A stretch of 64,000 nucleotides of DNA. Source: Avena insularis (lineage: Eukaryota; Streptophyta; Magnoliopsida; Poales; Poaceae). The notes under the pieces were generated by a model. It worked only from the letters and a program-made list of their open reading frames with translations, was not told the DNA's origin and searched no databases. The translations under genes and the position numbers were made by a program. How positions within the stretch are numbered: position 1 is the first letter of the stretch; each line of letters starts with the position of its first letter. Shown one piece after another: positions 34,102 to 46,144 of this stretch. The DNA lies in the NCBI GenBank assembly GCA_023614405.1, contig CM042689.1:307373132-307437131 (forward strand), written 5' to 3'.

Positions 34102-34878
34102 GGGGTTAATTTGTTTTATGCCACTCTCCAATTCACAAGTTGTATATATGTCATTATAAAAATATAACTTGTAAATATGTCACTCTAACTTTCCAATACC
34201 TCCTCATATGCCCATTTTCTTTAATACAAAAGGAAAACGGTTTAATAAATAGGTGCATTTAAGTGTATACTTTAGTATTGACCATAATAACCCTGTATTC
34301 AGATTTCGGTGGCTCTTTTGGGTGTTTGGGGCGCCAAAAAATTCGAAATTTTCAAATTTTTTGGCAAAAATATGAACTTCTTAGAAAATCTGAAAAATTT
34401 ACAAAAAATCAAAAACACTAAAACAAGTGTATTGTTCTAATTTGAGCCATTCTTGGAAGATTTGCATCGATAAACTAATATTTTCTATTTTTTCCAGAAA
34501 TTTGTCAAATTTTGGCAAAATTTGAACTTCTTGAAAAAATATGAAAATTTTACAGAATGTCAAGAACACTAATATGAGTCTACTGATTTAAGATTTTTTC
34601 TAAAAAGTTCAATTTTTTACCAAAATTTGAAAATTTTGAATTTTTTGGCGCCCCAAACACCCAAAAGGGCCACTGAAATCTGAATACAAGGCTATTATGG
34701 TCAATAGTAAAGTATACACTGAAGTACACCTATTTATTGAACTGTGTTCCTCTTGTATCGAAGACAATGGCATATGAGAAGGTATTGAAAAGTTAGAGTG
34801 GTATATTCACAAGTTGTGTTTTTGTAATGGCATATGTACAACTTATGAATTGGGGAGTGGCATAAAACCAATTAACCC
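34102..34878. mobile_element. Mutator-like foldback element with 9-bp target duplication
   Basis: A 777-bp element whose outer ~270 bp on each side are inverted copies: GGGTTAATTTGTTTTATGCC and GGCATAAAACCAATTAACCC; TTTGGGGCGCCAAAAAATTC and GAATTTTTTGGCGCCCCAAA. It is flanked by an exact 9-bp duplication ATGATAAAT at 34093-34101 and 34879-34887. No ORF. It lies in the LINE, about 260 bp upstream of the ATG of the small gene. Confidence 0.92.
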
Positions 34879-35390
34879 ATGATAAATCGGCTATGTTTAT
34901 CGGCGAGGGACGAGTCTCTTATAATGATAAATATCTTGGGTTACCTTCAAACCTGGGGAGACCAAATAATGGAGCCTTTTGGTTATCTAAAGGACAGAAT
35001 CTAGAAATGTGTTTAAGGATCGATGGAAAAAGTTATATCTGATAGAGGGAAAAATATTAATTAAGTCGGTGCTTCAGATTATTCCTACTTAATCCATGGC
35101 TCTTTTCAAATTTCCTAGAGGTCTATGTGACCATATCACTTCCATGGTTAGGAAAATTTGGTGGAGATGTAAACATGATGATGAGAGAAAGGTGGCGTGG
35201 GTATCTTGGGGCACAAGAACAATGCCAATATACCTAGGCGGTATGAGTATCACGGATATTGAGTTCTTCGACTTGGCACTGTTGGCCTATCTGGTTTGGA
35301 GGATATTTATGGAACTCATATTTTTTAATGCGAAATTTTGAAAGCGTTTATTTCCCACACTCGAATGTTCTGTCGGCAAGTTTGGGCAGC

Positions 35391-37752
35391 TGAAAGGATA
35401 CGGATGTCACCTAGAGGGGGGTGAATAGGCGATTAAAACTTTTCCTAGAGTGACTCAACAAAGGCGGAATACAACTGGTGTTTACTTTGTTAAGCATAAC
35501 CTAGAACAACTAAGGTTCACCTATGTGCACCAACAACTTATGCTAAGCAATACAAGCAACAAAGTGATAGCAAGATATATAGTACTTCAAGCACAAAGGC
35601 TATCACAATGTAAAGTGCATAAATAAAGAGCTTGGGTATAGAGATAACCGAGGCACGCGGGGACACCGATATTTTACCGAGTTCCTCCCAACATGGAGTA
35701 TGTCTCGTTTGAGAGGGGGTGGTATCAAACCACCAACACCACAAAAGGCCTCCCTTATTCTCCGGTGAATCTCACCCCAATGGGATCGATCCATGCTTCC
35801 ACTATCGGCGCACTTGTCGGTGGCAACCGGAACCTCTCACAAGGTTGGGGTACTTCTCCACAACTTAATTGGAGGCTCCCAACAAACGCCACAAAAGGCC
35901 TCAACAAATGCCACCAATGCCACAATGCCACCAAGGCCACAAAACCATCTAGGGTTCCAAGAACCCAAGAGGGACAAGCTCCAAAGAGTAACACAAAGTG
36001 AATCCTCCGAGGAGAACTCAAATTGATGCACCAAATGCAAATGGCACCAACACCACAAAGGTGCTCAAATCCCTCACTCTCAAGTTCCAACAAAGCTACT
36101 AAGGCTATTGGGGGAACAAGAGAGGAGGAATCAAAGCGAGATACAAAATCCCCCAAAATCTAGATCCCCAAAGATGCACCCACAAAGAGATAAATCGGTT
36201 AGGTCAAAACATGGATCTAGATCTCCTCTCTTCCACTCAAATATAGGCAAGAATCATTCGAGGGAAAGAGATTAGGCAAGATTTAAAATCTAGAGCAAGT
36301 GTGGATAAAGTTTAGCCTAATAGAAGAGGAAGAAGCTTACTAAACTAAAAACGGATAAAGACTTAAATAAGAGACCCAGAAAATCTGGCCGTTGGGCTGA
36401 TTTTTGGAACGGTCCGGTAGTACCGTTTTCAACCGGTACTACCGGTCCTGGGCGAGAGAGACAGTGGGAAATCGAGGCCAGCGTGAGCGGCAGCGGGCCA
36501 TCGCCGCCAGCCGATAGCAACTAATGACGAGCATTCTTGCATAACGCATGAGCGAGAAGAAGCGGCGGTATGGCGCATCACGAGGGCCAGCGGCTAATGC
36601 GCATGGGGATAAGCGAGGGCTGAGCGGTAAGCGGCCAGCGGCAAGGCGGCGTATGAGCGAGGCATCACGGTCAATCTGACAAGCCTGTATGGACGTCTGT
36701 GTATGACAAAGCGTGTGAACGCTGACAGAGTGGATGGGCGGCGGGCGTGGGAGTGGGCCAGCGAGGCTCTGCTGACTGGGATGCAAGCTGGGCTGGATGG
36801 GCTGGTGGTGTACACTGGGCGGTAATCGGACCACTCGGTAGTGTCGGACCCAACAACCGGACAAGGTAGCAGATAGATACACGCTGCCAGATGCGGGCGG
36901 TAGTACCGGCCCTCTCGGGCGGTACTACCGCTCGGCCCAGAAAACAGAATTTTCCTTTTCTTTTTTAAATAAGACCGACAAATATTCAAACGGGTGTAAT
37001 TTTTGTTTGGTAACTCCGATCGACCCGATTCCAATTGCTTTGGAAAGAGGAAAACATGAGCTACCCTATAAAAGGTGAAAATATTGGTTATCACCAAGTG
37101 AGAAAGTATCAAGTAGAATAATGTGAGATACCTCACTTGGTGAGAAACTGAAAAGCCGCATAAATCAAAATCGCAACAAGATACAAATGGAAGATCCGAT
37201 TTTGATGAACAAGAACTTGTTATGGAGATTAACACAAGCTCTATATCCTCACATGAATAAGACCAAATAACAACCAAACATGATGATGCAAGTATGCAAA
37301 GGTTTGAGCTCTCTCCGAACGATGTGACCCAATTACTCATTCGAGAGCCCCTCTTGATAGTACGGTTATCTATCCTAAACCTGGTCTCCCACACACAATA
37401 TGAGACCGGCAAAAGGGAAAACCTATCAAGATTATACCTTTGCCTTGAGCATTCCACTTGAGCTCGATGTAGACGAACTTGACCTTCTCAAGATGGAACG
37501 CCTTACTTGATTCCGCATCATCGATCCATGGTCACCGAGGATGGCAAGCAACAAACATGAGATCTTCTATAGATGGCGTATTTTGAGCTTGCACAACACA
37601 TCTTCTTCTCATTTCATCGACCTTGAAGCCAACACATGCTCCAAGCGATGCCAATGGACAAATCCTACAAGTATAACTTAATACACATATTAGTCCATAA
37701 AGATTGTCATTAATTACCAAAACCACACATGGGGGCCCAACATGTTCTTTCA
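35391..37752. mobile_element. 2,362-bp solo-LTR-like repeat, copy B
   Basis: Begins TGAAAGGATACGGATGTCAC and ends ACATGTTCTTTCA, with an exact 5-bp duplication GCAGC at 35386-35390 and 37753-37757. It is inserted in the LINE, whose reading frame resumes directly after the second GCAGC. It is similar to copy A (13833-16200) at both ends and through most of the interior. It differs in the middle: 36460-36900 is a GC-richer stretch not present in copy A, and the 60-bp and 85-bp tandem repeats are missing. The 287-codon minus ORF (36594-37457) has no recognisable domain. Confidence 0.8.
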
Positions 37753-38055
37753 GCAGCAATTATTCTCAAATATGGAGATCCTTATGCGATGGTCCGAACA
37801 TTTTGAAGATTGAACTGATTAAGAGGATTGGATATGGTTTGAGTACGGATGCCTAGTTGGATAACTAGATACTGAGGGATTTTATCTTTAAACCCATTAC
37901 ATGCACATCTGAGGATCCATCCTTTCGGGTCTCGAATTTTATTGTGGTAGCGATGAGGACGTGGGATGTGGTGAAATTAGAGGCCCATTTACTTTTGATT
38001 GATGTCGAGGCAATCAAGATTATTTCTTTTAGTAGTCAGAGTGTTTCATCCTGAT

Positions 38056-40440
38056 TAACTGATATCAGGGACATGGACTCCCTTTTTGAGTTCGGCTGAC
38101 ACACAACAAGCTCAATCAACTGACGAGAAAGCAAAAAAAAGAGCACATGGATGTTTTTCATCGGGTTTAAGTCACATTGTGATAAGCCCTACGTCCTGCA
38201 ACTATGGTGTATATGAATTTGTTATAATGTTGATCCCCGAAAACGGGATCAAGCCTCACCCTCATCTAGGCTAGTGTCTTCTTCCCTTCTTTCTGTTTTT
38301 CTCTAGTCCAAAAGAATCCTACCTAGAACTCTAGCTCGGGCCTTATTTTATAAGGACAAGGGGACACCACACTTGGCTGGTTGCCACGTTACCCGGTGCT
38401 CGACGTGTGGTGGCAACGTGGCGTAGTAAGTCTTACTCTTTTGGTGCATGGTGAGTTCTCCTGCTCTGCTAGGGAAGGGCTTAAGGTGTTGCCTTGTCGA
38501 GGCCACTTCCTTCTAGGGAGGGTAATGCCTTGTTAAAAGTAGCCCGCCAGGTGTTGGCTAGGCTCCCGACCTATCCGTGGGGTTGTGGTTGACATCACAG
38601 ATGTCGTCAATGGCCTTCCCCCTGGGTATGCCATCCCCGGTACATGTTATTGTATCATCATATCTTTACGGGGCAGAGATAGCAACCTCGTTCAGGCGGA
38701 TCCGTGGTACCCATATCTTCACAGAGACGATAGTATCCCACTAGTGTGGGGCCGGCACCGAGGAGAGGTGACGGTCGGGGTCACAACCAAGTCAAAGCGG
38801 GCTCGTTGTCATGTGGCGACCCCCAATGATGGTGTTGATGGCAACAACTCCGTGTGAACCAACTCGTTGGGACTCCAAGTTCAGAGTGTTGTAGTAAGCG
38901 TCTTTCCCCCACAAGGGTGACTCGAGGGTTTATATCAAACTCTCGGTAAATTGGCGATGAGTATCTTCTGTTTCTCCTCTTCAAGAAATCTACAAAACAA
39001 AGTTTTTGACTTGTGGCCCCAACTCCACTGTGTGGTTGTTAATACAAGGTTTCGTATTAGTAATATGAAATAATATGATGATAAGTAAAGTAAAACGGTA
39101 ATACATTATGCAACTAAAAAAGGCAATGATATGATAGTTGTTTTTGTGTTTGCAAGTAAAGAAGTATATTTGTATTTTCTAAATATTAAATTGCAGAAAA
39201 TATAAATGATAGTAGTGGTGTTGGAAGGTTGTTTGTTATGATAAAAGTTGGACCGGGGTTCATGGGTTCACTTGTATATTCTTTTTTTTAAGTTATTGTG
39301 GACATAAAATAATTCATCATCAACATAATATTGGTGAAACTTTAATATGTGTTTGATAAGCATTCATATGGGCATCATGTCCTAACATAAAGATGATTCA
39401 ACGCATCTCTTATACTCCTCTAGAAAGGGAAAACTGCAAGCAATCTAGAATTAAGAATTAATAGAGCATAACCTTAAGTAATTTGACATGATGTTTGAAT
39501 ACCAAATTTGCTAACTTGACCGGACAAGATTATAAAGATATCACAAGATAATTATAGAACATGAATTCACTTAATCCCTAGTGATGTAATAAAAGAAAGT
39601 TAAAAACCATAGTTGATGTTAAATTTATTGTCACTATTCAATCACTACCACCATGCTACTCCATCTAATACACACTTTCCCTCACACATGCTCTTGCATA
39701 AAAGTTGGATCAAAACAAGTAATTAAAACGAGGCACATGATATGAATCTACCAATACATCTTACACATAAATAGGTTTCGATCCCATACATCAAATCATA
39801 GAATAAAGATCCACCACATAGGAATTACATATATGACCATAATCATGTTGGGCGGCTCATATGGTACTATATATATGAAGAACAAGAGAGAACTAGATCA
39901 AGATATTGTCACAAACCCATAATCTAGAGGCGGACTACTCCATCTTCATTATAGTGAGGATGTTGGAGATGTTGGAGAAGGTAGAGGTCCCTACGATAGA
40001 GTTTCCCCCTCCAATCTTTGCTAGTTCTGCCTTTGTTTTGGTGTTTCTGTGACACTCTCCTTGAGGATGCTCCGCGAGACCCTTTATATAGGAGTTTTTA
40101 GGTTAAATCAAGTTCGTGGGCGAAAGATTGAAGCGAATCGGACGACCGAGGGACAAAAGAGGTGTGGTGTCACATGCACTTGGGTTGGCCATGCCACCTA
40201 CCCTCTTTTGGGACCCCCAGGCCCCTCTTGTGAGGTCCAAGCACTCCAGATCATCATTCTTCGCAAAATATTGACTTTCCTAGAATCTTAGATCCATTTG
40301 ACTTTGTTTAGGTCCTTGAAAGATAAAATACACAAACAGGGTTTTCCTGTCCTATAGAGTTATAACCAAAATAAAGGGGATCATTGGTAAATCTCCAAAA
40401 ATCAATATAAAACATGGATATTACATTATACTAGTGAAAT
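38056..40440. other. TE-like non-coding DNA, family not identified
   Basis: The stretch at 38150-39000 is GC-richer, and 39600-40430 reads like part of a Gypsy LTR in reverse orientation (short leader-like segments, TTTATATAGGAG). No matching second copy, target duplication or coding domain is in the window. ORFs are under 91 codons. Confidence 0.35.
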
Positions 40441-41160
40441 GCCCATGCTTTGCTACGAATCAACAATATAAGATATGAAACATCGAAAAAAGTTGGTATA
40501 CTACACATTGTGTTTATCTACTTACATGTGCGGTAAATACAAAAAATCTCTTTCTTTCTCGGTAGTCACTACCGTTCTCTCCTATAGTATTGTTCCTTCT
40601 TACCATACGAGCTAGATCATAAAACACAAGAAGAGGTAGCACAGTCTTTTTCCTCCCTATTTCTCTTGCAAGCCCATCTCAACGCTACCTTAGGTTGGCA
40701 CAACTATTTTATCGCCCCACTCCACTTCAAGTCAGTTTGAAGAACTCTTTTATTTATGGAATAATAAAAGACGTGTATATATGCATAATAAATATAGTGA
40801 TTTCATGAATGTGTATGGCTACGGCGGCATGCTCCGGATAACCTTTGGCTACATAAAAATGCACAAATGGTACACCAGATGTTTGTGCCAAATTATACTC
40901 CAATTATCCTACTATAATTCTCCCCGGTCACATTTAATAAAGCCATAATCAAGGGTGTGGCGGCCCCTTTAATCACGCTAACCTAGTGTATTCATTTTTC
41001 TCATGCGACGACCGGTCTTTTTTGGTGTGAAAGCTATCTTGCGTGGTATGCATGCAAACGTCTCGTGACATGGAATTGCACATGTAAGGTTCCCAACCTT
41101 TAATAAGGTAGAGATCCATGTGTTTACAATGCTAGTCCCTGGATCAATATCTAGCATCCA
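40441..41160. other. Unassigned repeat-like DNA
   Basis: Begins TAGTGAAATGCCCATGCTTTGCTACG, a motif I recall from the ends of common grass repeats. No partner end or coding sequence was found. Confidence 0.3.
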
Positions 41161-44100
41161 CAGTTAAGATGTAATATCAAGAAACAAAGGTCATAATACA
41201 ACTTTATAACCAGGAATAAAATAATTCATTACATCTTACATAGCTCATTTGGCTATCTCATTACAATGCAGCAGAATATAACAATAGCATGGGGTCCTTC
41301 ATCTTCAAAGTGCCACAGGCAGACATGTTGGTTGTAGACTTGTAATCCTAATCAATAAACTTCTCTAACATCAAACAAACCTGCAACATAATAAGTTACA
41401 TTTTAATTGTATTGGCAAGTGATACTATGGTAGTATAGTGGAGTCTATCATCTATATGCATTTGGCTAAGTGGAGCTTAGGCTTGCTTTGCTCAAAATAG
41501 ATTTTCCTTATCCTTTGAAAACACTAAGTTTTTGCTTGACAAAATCACCCAAGGCATCTCCCAATAGAAATTGGTGATCCTTCAACCCTTGTTCAACCAC
41601 AAGTTTTTAACTTAGAAATTGGGATGAGGATATTCTTGATAGCTTCCATGTCTTGATGCTCAAATTGTCCTTTACCAGGGACATGGCTAAGTACTTAGAT
41701 TTTACACTCTGCAGAGGTGGTGCACTTTCCCACAAGACTTGATTTCACCAAGACAAGATCTTTCAGAAGCCTTCCCTTAGACCAGAATGGACGCGTTCCA
41801 ACCTATAAAACCCCTACCACCAACTGTCCATTTGGCTAAGTTATTGCAACCTATATGATCCAGGCAGAGCCCATAATGCCAAGTGGCTGCACTTGAAGCT
41901 TCTCAACATTTGACATCTCAAATCTCTTTGTTCCTGGGTGGCCATCCACAAGTGAGATACACAAGGTAAACCATAGAAATGGGCCTTGTGAACCACTCAA
42001 CACAAACCATTCCTTCCATTCCACCCAGGTGATTCATTCACTTAGTTGTTTTATTAAACAAAACACAAGTCCACAGACTTAGAAATATTCCATAGCATGA
42101 ATATATATTCCACCCTTGTTTTCTACTAGCTAAGCTAAGCATGATAGTAGTAGGAATCTTAACTTAGGAGAATTCTACTAAGGTTTCATCTACTAGGATT
42201 TCCCATGGCATAGTTTACACTTAGCAAAAATTCCATGCAAGTCCTACTTAGAAATATCACTAATGCATAGTGAAAATAATGGGACAAAAGTATGAAGCAT
42301 CACTTGCCTTTTTGGTAGAGAATATAAGTTCACTCCTTGATCTTTGCAATATTCACACTCTTCAAGTTCCACTACAATTCAATCAAGCAAGCAATATTTC
42401 AATCTACCATTCAAGCAAAACATCACATAATATGATAGAAACAAAACAATGCATGCAAGCATGCTAAAGATTGTTTTATTTGGAGAAGTGGTTTCTAATA
42501 GGTTATAAACATTTGAAAACATCTATTGGTCATTTTATAAAGTGGCAAAATTATTTGCAAAAGATTTTACTTCATAAACCATTTTTAAACCCAATCATTA
42601 TTTTATGTGGTTGAAAATGTCTTTAGCAAAGTAATAGTTTTATAGGGTTCACCAAATACATTTTCAAATCATAAAACTTGGTGTTTGGGGTCAGAGAGTT
42701 TGAATCAAAACATTCCCCAAAGGTTTTCCTCCAAAAGCATTTTTAATAAATAACCATTATTTTTATTTGACTAGAAATGGTTTAAATCAAGGTTTATTCT
42801 TTTGTTTCACCAAATACATTTTTAAAACCACAAATTGGTTCCTATGATCAGTAGGTTCAAAACAAACCATTTGCCCAAGATTTTATCCCCAAAATAATTT
42901 TAGAATGAATTTAATATGCTAAACATGCCTACACAAGTTTCTGCAAAAACAATCATTTTATCAGAAGCAATTCCCTAAACAAAGGGCATGGTCAGAAAGT
43001 ACTTGTTTTGCTGAATCCATTTATATAAAATTTTCAAAATTTGGACGTGTGGTTTGAAAGTTATGGATTTTACAAAATTGAGCAACAAATATATCAAATC
43101 TGTTTTTATTCAAACAGACAGGGCCACGTGGCGCTTTCCTACTAGTGTGTACCGTTTCGCGCGGATCAGAACATACGGCCGTTAGATCTAGTTACATCGC
43201 ACGGCTCAGAGGCTCTCGTACCCCTTCGCTTAAGTGACTCCATCTAAGCCTCAGGATCAAGATCCAACGGTCCCTAGTGCAATGACCTAGAACTGGCGGT
43301 GCTGGAGTCTGACACGCGGCGGCGGCCTGGCAGTGGTGTCACCGGCGATGCAGGAAGCGAGAAAGAGAGAGAGGGGGCTCACCGGATTTGCTGTACGATG
43401 CCGATGCTCAACATGTTCGCGGGGAGGCAGGGGGCACACGAGGACGAAGGTAATTTCTCGCTGGAGTTGCGTCTGACGACGGCTTCTCCATTCGTCGTCG
43501 CTGGCGAGAGCTGCAGGTCACGAGAAGACGCGCGAAGAGTGTCATTGGATGCGGAAGATTTTGGCGACCATGCGTGCGTCATCAGGAGAGGGAGGGGAGG
43601 ACGGAACTTACGAGGAGAGGTCGTCGGAATGACGGCAAACGGTGGCGCTGATACAGCGAGTCATTCTTGAGCTTGCGAGGCGAGCAGCGAGGAAAAGTCT
43701 TTGGGAGGTGCAGAGCATGCTGGCGAGCAAGCTCGTGTGCTCAGGCGGCAGTGGGGCTGACGGTGGTGGCCGGAATTTGATTGCGAGCTCGTCGGAGCAG
43801 AGCGTGGTCTAAGCGCAAATTAGGATGGCCTGGGGGCTCTCTTGCCGCGGTGTCTGAGGGGAATTGAAGGGGAGAGAGGGGTGATTAGTAGGGCGAGGTA
43901 ACAAGGTGAGTTACAAGCACAATCAATAGGAATTGAAGCTGCAAGTTAAAACAGGAGGCTACGAAGGAGAGAGGAGGAAGCTGAGTCGCGACGATGAAAT
44001 TGGCGGTGGTGTCGCCTGGCAGTGAGAGAGAGAAAAAGGAAGTGGGGTCCACTGTTCAGTGACCTTGAGGGTTCTTTTCTGAGTGTATAACGTTTCGCTG

Positions 44101-45452
44101 CAGGGGCAAGCAGGTGGGCTGCTGATGGGCTTAATGGGCTAGCTAGGCTGGGTCTTATTCCATTTTTTTGATCTGATTATTTTTCCTTTTTCCATTTCTA
44201 TTAATCTGTTTTGGTTTTGTTTAATTAATTCAAACATCAATTTGAATCCAAATTTCTCTCCAACTTTGTGAGGATTAAAACATTGATTATTTATACATTC
44301 TGAAGTCAATTTTTGAATAAATCTCTTATTCTCTTTGGGGTCTTTTAATTATTTAATTAGGCCCTTGTTTTAAATCAAATAAGATTTATTAATAATTTCA
44401 AACACCATTTAAATTTCTAAATCCTTCCAAATATTTTCAGTAGGTTTTATTTATTTAATAGGGTGTCAAATATTTCACCTTGACTTATTTGGAAAATGAT
44501 TTATTAATCATTTTTAATTTGGTACTTGTCCTTTATTCTTATGAATTTAAATATAGTTTTTAATTCCATAAATTTTATTTGGAAGTTTTCTTTGATCTTA
44601 TTTAGGTCAATTGATCCACTTTTATTCCACTTGGGTAAATTCCAAATATCTTTTCCCATGATTTAATTAATCATTTCTAATAGGGATTTTGTCTTTATTC
44701 AAATGGAAATGAAATTTGGTTAATGCCACTTTATTTTTATTTTTGGAAATTCTTTATCCATTTATTTTATTTGGATTTTGGATTATATTCATTCCATTTG
44801 CTTATGGATTTGGCCAAGATTTAATTTGGTCTTTAAATATTCCTTATTGAATAATTTCTTTCCTTATCTTATAAAATCCATATCTTTTTAGTTATAGATT
44901 CAAACTTGGTGATTCCAATTTCTAAAATCTTATTTGATATTTATTTATACTTTTAAATATCTTTAGGATTATTTTCTCACCATTTGGTATGGATTTATAG
45001 ATAGATGCTTTATTAGCTTTGGAAATTCAATTTCCTTATCTTATTAAATTCATAAGATTTCATCTATGGCTCCAAATTAAGTGAACCCAATTGATATGGT
45101 TTTATAATATTTCTAATAGTCATTCTTAATCAATTTGAAATGTTTGCTTGACCAATTTTTATATGGATCCAATCCATGGGCTTAGAGATAACTTGAAAAT
45201 GATTTTCTTCCATTAGGGTTTTAGGGTTTTGGTTTATTTCTCAAGTGTTTAAATTTCTAGATGCATTTATGAAGAATGCATTCCACTTGATTTGAATTAG
45301 TTGGATTCAAATGTTAACCAAAGTTTGTTCAAGATGGGATTTTAAGTTTCCATTTAGAAATAAAAGTTTCTTTTCACCCAAAATTTCAATCAATTAATTA
45401 TTTTGTTTATTTATTTTTCACATTACAAGATTTGGAAAATCTTGGGATGTGA
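41161..45452 (-). mobile_element. Probable long Gypsy LTR, reverse orientation
   Basis: Ends GGGATGTGACA at 45452. On the minus strand this reads TGTCACATCCC, a typical Gypsy LTR start. The preceding 4 kb is non-coding: an AT-rich half (44160-45450) and a GC-rich part (43100-44150), the layout of long grass LTRs. Its other end is not fixed: a TG at about 41169 is a candidate, but no target duplication supports it. There is no second copy to compare. Confidence 0.4.
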
Positions 45453-46144
45453 CAGCATCCCACAGTTAGAATGGTACCCATGTAGTACACATGGAAATTT
45501 TACATGTATTCAGAATTTGATGTTCAAATTCTAATAAACCTTGTTCTTGTAAACACATAACATTGCTTCTTGCAATTATGCAATTAACCACTCAGGTTGA
45601 ACTTTCCATTGAACTACAACACATGGCATACCAAATATTGAATACACTACAATCAATGATCGGATACACATGTTCAGATTAACCATCGATGTTAATAGTT
45701 AGGAGGTTGTAACATCCCATGATTTAGCACCTAGAAACAGTGAGGCTATATATGTGTGCATTGCATTCATGCACAAGAAAATCCGAGAAATTTTTGCGCA
45801 AAACCAAAAAAGTTGTGAAGGGATCGAGATATCTCTTGTTCTGATGGAAATGTCAGCGCAAGTGCTACTGTTAGGGGGATGACCCCAGGTAGGGTCAAGA
45901 TAGTGGAAAGAAGGAAGGAACCTTTCTTACCATATGTTGAGTCATAAGCTGATTCGGCCGAGTTATACAAGGCTCGACCGAATAAGGCATGGCTAGGTTA
46001 AGATCGAGTGATTAATACCTTACTCCTGCCGACATGTGAGCTAAGTCGGCCGAACAAGGTTGATCAACTCATACGCAGGTAAAGGTCGAGCCGAGTGAGG
46101 CAGGACGAGGTCGAGTAACGGGAAGCTTGCAGGAGAAGGAGAAG
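45453..46144. other. Fragments of further LTR-like sequence
   Basis: TTGTAACATCCCATGATTTAG at about 45710 and TGTTAGGGGGATGACCCC at 45868 look like LTR starts. The latter piece contains several CGGCCGA words and could be the missing 5' LTR of the Gypsy element downstream, cut off by the LARD-like insertion. This is a hypothesis only. Confidence 0.3.

Larger units (their letters stand above)
34089..38055 (+). mobile_element. 5'-truncated L1-type LINE, interrupted twice
   Basis: Conceptual translation gives the C-terminal half of an L1-type ORF2: KSAMFIGEG, then YNDKYLGLPSNLGRP, the FKFPRGLCDHI / KIWWR / VAWVSWG / LGGMSI segment and finally the zinc-binding RVT C-terminal region (SLCDGPNILK, RDFIFKPITC, WDVVKLEAHLLLIDVEAI). 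Several stops and frame changes are present. It is split at 34101 by a Mutator-like element and at 35390 by copy B of the 2.36-kb repeat. At both points the reading continues on the far side. The 3' end near 38055 is not defined by a poly(A) tail. Confidence 0.85.

Noticed and set aside
36594..37457. 287-codon minus-strand ORF
   Set aside because: It lies inside copy B of the 2.36-kb repeat, is not preserved in copy A and has no domain. Its length is explained by GC-rich DNA lacking stops.
41147..45470. AGCATCC-ACAGTTA present at both 41157 and 45453 as a possible target duplication of the long LTR
   Set aside because: The left copy is not followed by a TG terminus and the words differ by an indel, so it does not define an insertion.
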